A stretch of DNA of 64,000 nt from DATDAH01 sp963845425 (GTDB lineage Bacteria; Actinomycetota; Acidimicrobiia; Acidimicrobiales; DATDAH01), in assembly GCA_963845425.1 (NCBI GenBank), contig CAWJSC010000003.1, positions 1 through 64,000 of the forward strand. The letters are read 5' to 3'. The position numbers and the translations under genes are program-made. Under the pieces are notes generated by a model, which searched no databases, was not told the DNA's origin, and saw only the letters and a list, made by a program, of their open reading frames with translations. This document shows positions 58,944-64,000 of this stretch, piece by piece (position 1 is the stretch's first letter; each line of letters starts with the position of its first letter).

Positions 58944-59819
58944 TCAGTCCTCCGGCAGCCCGATCGGGTTGGGGAAGGGCAGGATCCCAGAGCGGCTGAC
59001 CGCCCGGGCCAGCGGCGTCAGGTCCGCAGCCAGGTCCTCGACGGCGTCCACGCTGCCCAGGCCGGCGACGAAGGCGCGCAGGGCGAGTTCGTCAGTCGTC
59101 GCCTCGATGCGCTCGTGCAGGGCTCGTCCCTCGTCGGTGGCCGTCGTGGCGTCGACCAGCAGGCCCCGGACCACGAGGCGATCGACCCCGTCGGCCCACT
59201 CCTCGTCGGTCCAGTCCCGGCTCTGCTGCAGGACGTCGCCCGGGAAGCCCGAGCCCAGGGCGTAGACGAGGTGCATCTCCACCGGGTCGAGGCCCGCGGC
59301 AGCCTGGGCCGCGACGTGGCCGTCGCCCCGCTGCTCCCGCAGGTCGGTGGCCAGCTGCCAGAGCCGGCCGGCGGGGTCGCCAGGGAGCAGCAGGTCCCGG
59401 TTGGCGGCGAACAGGGGGCGGCCGAGGTGGTCGGCGACGTCGAGCACCCCCTCCAGTCGGTCGACCACGGCGGGGGCGACGACGGCCAGGTCGTCGGCCG
59501 CCACCCGCTCCAACGCGGCCACCGCGGCGGTCCGTCGCGCCTCGATGCAGGCCTCGGGCGAGGCATGGGCCCAGGCGTCGGGGACGGCCTTTCGCACCCG
59601 CCGGGGGGCGAAGTTGGCGAAGACCGCTTCCACGACCCCCGCCCCGACAGAGCCCAGCGGGGCAGCCCGGAACCCGAAGTAGCCCATCCAGAAGCCCTTC
59701 AGCCCGATGTCCTTCGCCGCCTGCCGGGACTCCTCGGCGAAGTAGGTGACGGCGTGGATCGTCTCCAGCCGGTGGTGCAGCCGTCGGGCCGGATGAGGAG
59801 CACCGGGGGTGGCAGCCAT
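58944..59819 (-). CDS. SCO6745-like protein
   Basis: A 291-residue all-helical protein matching, by memory, the SCO6745 family: ARRLHHRLETIHAVTYFAEESRQAAKDIGLKGFWMGYFGFRAAPLG, then an internal HTH-like winged region DEEWADGVDRLVVRGLLVDATTATDEGRALHERIEA that looks MarR-like. Function unknown; a regulator-like role is suggested by the helical wing. ATG start. Confidence 0.75.
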   Translation of the reverse strand: MAATPGAPHPARRLHHRLETIHAVTYFAEESRQAAKDIGLKGFWMGYFGFRAAPLGSVGAGVVEAVFANFAPRRVRKAVPDAWAHASPEACIEARRTAAVAALERVAADDLAVVAPAVVDRLEGVLDVADHLGRPLFAANRDLLLPGDPAGRLWQLATDLREQRGDGHVAAQAAAGLDPVEMHLVYALGSGFPGDVLQQSRDWTDEEWADGVDRLVVRGLLVDATTATDEGRALHERIEATTDELALRAFVAGLGSVDAVEDLAADLTPLARAVSRSGILPFPNPIGLPED

Positions 59820-59855
59820 GCGCGGACGCTAATCCCGGCGTGGCAGGGTGAGGGC

Positions 59856-60965
59856 ATGACGACGCCCATCGCCGAGCGCCTCGGCATCGAGTTCCCCCTC
59901 TTCGCCTTCAGCCACTGCCGGGACGTGGTCGCCGCGGTCAGCAAGGCCGGGGGCTACGGCGTGCTCGGCGCCCTCGCCTACAGCCCCGACCAGCTCGCGA
60001 TCGAGCTGTCCTGGATCGACGACAACGTCGGCGGCAAGCCCTACGGCGTCGACTTCGCCATGCCCGAGAAGTTCGTGGGCAAGGGCGAGGACTTCGACCT
60101 GAGCAGCCTCCAGGACATGATCCCCGAGCAGCACCGGGAGCACGTCGAGCACATCCTCGACGAGTACGGCGTGCCGCCCCTGCCCGACGGCGACGAAGGC
60201 GTGCTGAAGGCCGCCGGTCTCGCCGTGGAGGTCGAAGGCCCGGGCCAGATCGACGTCGTGCTCGAGCATCCGGTGTCGATGATCGTCAACGCCCTCGGCC
60301 CGCCGCCGCCCTACGTCGTCGAGGCCGCCCACTCCCGTGGCGTGCTCGTGGGTGCCCTCTGCGGCTCGGCTCGCCACGCCGAGCGCAACGTCGAGCGGGG
60401 GGTCGACGTCCTGGTGGCCCAGGGCACCGAGGCCGGCGGCCATTGCGGCGAGATCTCGACCATGGTGCTCATCCCCGACGTGGTCGACGCCGTGGGCCCC
60501 GACGTCCCCGTGCTGGCCGCGGGCGGCATCGGCCGGGGCCGCCAGATGGCGGCCGCCATGGCGCTCGGGGCGCAGGGGGCCTGGACCGGCTCCATCTGGC
60601 TGACCTGCGCCGAGTCCGACACCCAGCCCTGGGTCATCGAGAAGCTCCTGAAGGCGGGCTACAGCGACACGGTCCGCTCCCGGGCCATGACGGGCAAGCC
60701 CGCCCGCCAGCTGCGCACCGCCTGGACCGAGGCCTGGGAGACCGAGGACGGCCCCGCCCCGCTGCCGATGCCGCTGCAGGGTCTGCTCTACGCCCCGGCC
60801 GCCCACCGCTTCAGCCGGGTCCAGAACGAGGCCCTCTCGGGCTCACCCGTCGGCCAGATCGTCGGCCTCATGGACAAGGTCCGCCCCGCCAAGGACATCG
60901 TCTTCGACATCGTCGAGGAGTGGATCGAGACCACCCAGAAGATGTCCGAGTCCCTCGCCGACTGA
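59856..60965 (+). CDS. nitronate monooxygenase-like FMN oxidoreductase
   Basis: A 369-residue TIM-barrel flavoprotein of the NMO/2-nitropropane-dioxygenase group. Features are FPLFAFSHCRDVVAAVSKAGGYGVLGA, DVLVAQGTEAGGHCGEI with the conserved His, and PVLAAGGIGRGRQMAAAMALGAQGAWTGSIWL for phosphate of FMN. It can oxidise nitronates or act as enoyl reductase-like (FabK/NAD(P)H quinone type). ATG 59856 with GTGAGGG upstream. Convergent with the DegT-like gene, a hairpin between them. Confidence 0.88.
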   Translation: MTTPIAERLGIEFPLFAFSHCRDVVAAVSKAGGYGVLGALAYSPDQLAIELSWIDDNVGGKPYGVDFAMPEKFVGKGEDFDLSSLQDMIPEQHREHVEHILDEYGVPPLPDGDEGVLKAAGLAVEVEGPGQIDVVLEHPVSMIVNALGPPPPYVVEAAHSRGVLVGALCGSARHAERNVERGVDVLVAQGTEAGGHCGEISTMVLIPDVVDAVGPDVPVLAAGGIGRGRQMAAAMALGAQGAWTGSIWLTCAESDTQPWVIEKLLKAGYSDTVRSRAMTGKPARQLRTAWTEAWETEDGPAPLPMPLQGLLYAPAAHRFSRVQNEALSGSPVGQIVGLMDKVRPAKDIVFDIVEEWIETTQKMSESLAD

Positions 60966-60971
60966 CGACCC

Positions 60972-61019
60972 TTCTGGCCGGGGATTTCGCTGCTATGGCA
61001 GCGAAATCAAGGGCCAGAA
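60972..61019. terminator. bidirectional terminator-like double hairpin
   Basis: Inner stem GATTTCGCTGC (60983-60993) with GCAGCGAAATC (60998-61008), loop TATG; outer stem TTCTGGCC (60972-60979) with GGCCAGAA (61012-61019). It fills the 59-bp gap between convergent genes, so it probably ends transcription on both strands. The flank AAATCAA is shared with the 52.9-kb palindrome. Confidence 0.75.
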
Positions 61020-61024
61020 TCGGT

Positions 61025-62248
61025 TCACACGGACAGGAACCGGCCGGCGGTGGTGACGATGTGGTCGACGTCGGCGTCGGTGAGGCCGTGGTTGCTGGGT
61101 AGGACCACGCCCCACTCCATGACCCGGTCGGCGGTGGGGAGTCCGGCGCCGGGCTGACGATGGGCGATGTCCCGGAAGCCGGGCTGACGGAGGACGTTGC
61201 CGGTCCAGACCATGCGGGTGTCGACGCCGTGGCCCTCCATGTGGGCCTGGAACTCGCGGCGGCGGATGCCGGACTCGGGCCGGATGAGCAGCGGGAACAT
61301 GTGCCAGGCCGTGTCGAGGCCGTCGAGCTGGCGGGGTAGCTCGAACGCCTCCGGGTGGCGGGCGAAGCCCTCGGTCAGGCGGGCGAAGTTGCGCCGGCGA
61401 GCGGCCAGGTTGGCCGGGAGCTTGCGGAGCTGGACCTCACCGAAGGCGGCGCTCAGCTCGGAGGGCTCGAAGTTCCATCCGACCTCGTCGAAGATGAAAA
61501 GGTTGTCGTACTCGAGGTCACCTTCGATCTCGCTGAAGAAGCGCTGGTCGACCCCTTTGGCCGAGCCGTAGAGCTGGACCTCCGAGCGCCGACCCCAACG
61601 CCGCAGCAGCAGGGCCCGGTCGGCCAGGTCCGGGTCGTCGACGCAGACCATCCCACCGGTGCCCGCCGCGGTGATGATGTGGGACAGGGCAAAGCTGGTC
61701 ACCGAGACGTCGGCCCGGGTGCCCGTCGGCGTGCCCCGCAGGGTCGCCCCCAACGAGTCACAGGAGTCCTCGATCACCTGGAGCCCGTGGTGGTCGGCGA
61801 TCTCCCGCAGCCGGTCCCAGTCGGGAGCGTTGCCGATCAGGTTCGGGGCCAGGATCGCCTTCGTCCTCGGGCCGATCATGGCCTCGACGCCGTCGACGTC
61901 GAGGTTGTAGGTGTCCCGCTCGACGTCGACGAAGACCGGCACCAGGCCCGACCGCACGAGGGGGGCGATGTCGGTGGAGAAGGTCAGCGGCGAGGTCAGG
62001 ACCTCGTCGCCGGGCTGGAGTCCGAGCAGCTCGACGGCCAGGTAGAGGGCCGACGACCCCGAGTTGACCATGATCCCCCGGGCCTTGCCGAAGAGCTCGG
62101 CCACGCCCTGCTCGAAGCCCCGGACGTGCTTGCCGATGCGCAGCGCCGTCGGCCCGCCCCGCAGCACCGAGACGACCGCCTCGATCTCCTCCTCGTCGTG
62201 CACCGACCCCGCGTACTCGATCCGCCGCACCTCACCCATGGGGCTCAC
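61025..62248 (-). CDS. DegT/RfbH-like PLP enzyme (3-dehydrase type)
   Basis: A 407-residue aspartate-aminotransferase-fold enzyme of the DegT/DnrJ/EryC1 family, closer to the RfbH/ColD dehydrase branch. The PLP-Lys position is His190 (VTSFALSHIITAAGTGG) and the Asp near 161-164 is in VIEDSCDSLGA, like RfbH. Such enzymes remove the C3 hydroxyl of a nucleotide-activated 4-keto sugar rather than transaminate. GTG 62248 overlaps the SDR stop (GTGA); ATG 62239 is the alternative. It is coupled to an SDR, consistent with a deoxysugar or glycosylation step, though no nucleotidyltransferase is near. Confidence 0.85.
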   Translation of the reverse strand: MSPMGEVRRIEYAGSVHDEEEIEAVVSVLRGGPTALRIGKHVRGFEQGVAELFGKARGIMVNSGSSALYLAVELLGLQPGDEVLTSPLTFSTDIAPLVRSGLVPVFVDVERDTYNLDVDGVEAMIGPRTKAILAPNLIGNAPDWDRLREIADHHGLQVIEDSCDSLGATLRGTPTGTRADVSVTSFALSHIITAAGTGGMVCVDDPDLADRALLLRRWGRRSEVQLYGSAKGVDQRFFSEIEGDLEYDNLFIFDEVGWNFEPSELSAAFGEVQLRKLPANLAARRRNFARLTEGFARHPEAFELPRQLDGLDTAWHMFPLLIRPESGIRRREFQAHMEGHGVDTRMVWTGNVLRQPGFRDIAHRQPGAGLPTADRVMEWGVVLPSNHGLTDADVDHIVTTAGRFLSV

Positions 62249-63087
62249 CGGGCGAGGAGATCGAGGCTGATGTGGGTGCCGCCCGTGACCTCAGGAGCGC
62301 AGTCGCAGAGCACCAGGGCGCCGGCGACCATGTCGGCCATCGACTCGAACTGCTCCTCGTCGAGCACCCCGTCGAGGTGGGCATCGGCCCCCTCGGAGTG
62401 CACCGCGGCCCGGGGCTCGACGGTGTTGACCCGGACGCCGCTCCCCCACACCTCCTCGGCCAGGGCGTTGGTCATCCGGTTGAGGGCGGCCTTGCTCGCC
62501 CCGTAGACGCCGAGGGTCGAGCCCATGGCGTTCTCGACGAACGGCGGGCCGGGACGGGGCCGGGCGCTGCCGGACGAGAGGTTCAGGATCCAGCCCTCAC
62601 CCCGGGCCAGCATCCCGGGTAGGACGGCCTGGGCCAGGTCGAGCGGGGCGTGGACGTTGACCTCGAAGATCAGCCGCCGACGCTTCAGCGGGTAGTCGGC
62701 CAGCGGCTGGTAGATGGCGGCCGCGGCGTTGTTGACGAGCACGTCGATCGGCCCGCCGAGGCCCGCTGCAGCCTCGGGGACGATGCGGGCCCGGTCGTCG
62801 GCGTCGGTCAGGTCGGCCACCACCGTGACGGCGTTGCGCCCGTGGGCGGCAATGGCCAGAGCCGTCTCCTTCAGCGACCCGGGCAGGGTCGGGTGGGCAT
62901 CGGCCGTCCTCGCCGTGATGGCCACGTCGGCCCCCTGCCGGGCGACCTCCACGGCCAGCGCCGCGCCGATCCCTCGCGACGCGCCCGTCACCAGGACCCG
63001 CCGCCCCGCGAACCTCCCGTGCTGGGCACTGCTGTCCGCGGTGGGACGCGGAAGGCGATGCCCAGAACGGTCGTCGGTGGGGGTCAT
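62245..63087 (-). CDS. SDR family oxidoreductase
   Basis: A 280-residue SDR: TGASRGIG near 34-41 after a short Arg/Ser tail, NNAA, YGASK catalytic pair and GGTHISLDLLAR at the end. The first 25 residues are low-complexity and may not be folded. ATG 63087 overlaps the amidohydrolase stop (ATGA) and its own stop overlaps the DegT-like start, so three genes are coupled. Confidence 0.92.
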   Translation of the reverse strand: MTPTDDRSGHRLPRPTADSSAQHGRFAGRRVLVTGASRGIGAALAVEVARQGADVAITARTADAHPTLPGSLKETALAIAAHGRNAVTVVADLTDADDRARIVPEAAAGLGGPIDVLVNNAAAAIYQPLADYPLKRRRLIFEVNVHAPLDLAQAVLPGMLARGEGWILNLSSGSARPRPGPPFVENAMGSTLGVYGASKAALNRMTNALAEEVWGSGVRVNTVEPRAAVHSEGADAHLDGVLDEEQFESMADMVAGALVLCDCAPEVTGGTHISLDLLAR

Positions 63088-64000
63088 GGGCGGTGGAAGC
63101 CGGGGCTGGTGGCATCGGCGGGAATGGCCACCAGCGGTTCGGCGATGTCGGCGTGGGTGGGGCCGAACCGGGCGGCCAGCGGCGCCAGCGCCTCCAGATC
63201 GAAGGCGTAGACGTCGGCGGCGTTGCCGGCGAGGACCTGCTGCAGCTCGGCCGGGTCGGTGCCGGCGAAGGAGCGCCGCAGCAGCTCCCGGGTGTAGGGC
63301 CACGACGCCTCGTAGTGCGGGTAGTCGCTGCCCCAGAGGTAATGGCTCACCCCGATGTCGTGGCGGGCCTCGGCGTCCACCGGGCTCGGGAAGCTGGACC
63401 CCACGTAGACGTTGCGGTGGAAGTACTCGCTGGGCGCCATGGGTAGGACGTCTTCGGAGCGGTACTTGAGCTCGCCGATGCGCCCGGTCGTGGCCGCCTG
63501 CTCGTGGAAGGTGTCGAGCTGCGTCAGCGTCGGGGCGATCCAACTCGCCCCCTGCTCGGTCAGCACCAGCTTGAGCTTCGGGAAGCGCTCGAACACCCCG
63601 CCCACGAGCAGGTGGCTCAGCGTGCGGCGGGACCAGAAGGCGGCCTCCGCGATCCAGACCATGCCGGCGGCGGCGTGACGGCCGTAGTCGGGCGCACCCC
63701 CGCCGGAGTGGTGGTTGAGCACCACCCCGAGGTCCTCACAGGCCGCCCACAGCGGGTCGTACGCCGTCGAGTACACGGGTTCGATGTGCGGCGTGTCGGG
63801 CGGGACCGCCGGGAGCAGGACCCCACCGCGGAGGCCGTTGGCCGCGGCGAACTCGACATCCGCGATCGCCTCGTCCACGTCGTTCAGGAAGATCTGGGCG
63901 ATGCCCGCCCGCCGCTCGGGCCGCCGGCTGCAGAACTCGACCAGCCAGCGGTTGTGGGCCCGGACACCGGCGAGGCGCCGCGGCAGCTCCTCCGGGGTCG
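63084..64000 (-). CDS. amidohydrolase family 2 protein, 5' end cut by window
   Basis: The C-terminal ~305 residues of a COG2159 amidohydrolase; the start lies beyond position 64000. Visible are HNRWLVEFCSRRPERRAGIAQIFLNDVDEAI, LNHHSGGGAPDYG (metal His pair), FPKLKLVLTEQGASW and WGSDYPHYEAS. It continues the amidohydrolase-SDR pairing seen at 19.3-21.4 and 55.3-57.5 kb. Confidence 0.9.
   Translation of the reverse strand, partial: TPEELPRRLAGVRAHNRWLVEFCSRRPERRAGIAQIFLNDVDEAIADVEFAAANGLRGGVLLPAVPPDTPHIEPVYSTAYDPLWAACEDLGVVLNHHSGGGAPDYGRHAAAGMVWIAEAAFWSRRTLSHLLVGGVFERFPKLKLVLTEQGASWIAPTLTQLDTFHEQAATTGRIGELKYRSEDVLPMAPSEYFHRNVYVGSSFPSPVDAEARHDIGVSHYLWGSDYPHYEASWPYTRELLRRSFAGTDPAELQQVLAGNAADVYAFDLEALAPLAARFGPTHADIAEPLVAIPADATSPGFHRP

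Overview
The window is very GC-rich, with densely packed genes, many GTG and TTG starts, and repeated 1-4 bp stop/start overlaps (ATGA, GTGA, TTGA, TGATG). The gene content is typical of a heterotrophic actinobacterium of the Acidimicrobiia/Ilumatobacter kind: many short-chain dehydrogenases (SDR), COG2159 amidohydrolases, cytochromes P450, CoA-thioester enzymes, an Rpf-like muralytic protein and Gfo/Idh/MocA oxidoreductases. The taxonomic placement is an inference from gene families; no rRNA or ribosomal protein gene is present. Four genes-worth of one-base frame breaks at G/C runs (13.35, 14.19, 54.55 and 54.76 kb) suggest either decay or residual long-read errors.

Layout. 0-10 kb: class II aldolase-like gene, SDR, HSL-type esterase and P450, then a three-gene branched-chain-amino-acid-type (Liv) ABC importer with unusual fusions. 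These are a lipoprotein binding protein, an MFS permease fused to a LivF ATPase, and one polypeptide carrying LivH, LivM and LivG. 10-18.2 kb: an accessory island. It holds a CmcJ/NvfI-like oxygenase, an RTX protein, an ECF sigma factor with a membrane-anchored beta-propeller partner (both frame-broken), a hydrolase/adenylate-cyclase fusion, a HepT/MntA toxin-antitoxin pair and a tyrosine-recombinase remnant. Copies of the 3' half of a tRNA-Val(CAC) gene punctuate it and look like attachment-site scars.

18-26 kb: a Rieske oxygenase / amidohydrolase / SDR operon with a divergent TetR regulator, an LLM flavoprotein, a FadD3-like acyl-CoA ligase and an Rpf-like protein. 26-34 kb: a minus-strand sugar operon (binding protein, ATPase, permease, CRTAC1/ASPIC-UnbV lipoprotein and two Gfo/Idh dehydrogenases). 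Next come an AhpD-like protein and an RnfD/NqrB-like membrane protein. 36-41 kb: a plus-strand catabolic operon (CoA-transferase, crotonase, P450, a tandem-repeat mini-gene, two SDRs).

41-47 kb: a secreted PGRP/amidase with SLH-like repeats, a large DUF6351 lipoprotein, a Gfo/Idh protein and a VOC protein. 47-51.3 kb: an SDR, a sulfotransferase, an alkylsulfatase-like metallo-beta-lactamase protein and a Gfo/Idh protein. 51.3-58.9 kb: a crotonase, DinB and SnoaL proteins, and a second amidohydrolase/SDR/amidohydrolase operon headed by an acetoacetate-decarboxylase-family gene. That operon carries a 101-bp tandem duplication and a divergent TetR gene with a clear operator. 58.9-64 kb: an SCO6745-like protein, a nitronate-monooxygenase-like protein, a DegT/RfbH-like PLP enzyme with His in place of the PLP lysine, an SDR and a fourth amidohydrolase cut by the window end.

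Working together, the oxygenases (two P450s, Rieske), SDRs, CoA ligase, CoA-transferase, crotonases and ring-acting amidohydrolases look like modular degradation of hydrophobic cyclic compounds such as steroids, terpenoids or aromatics. The substrate cannot be fixed from sequence alone.
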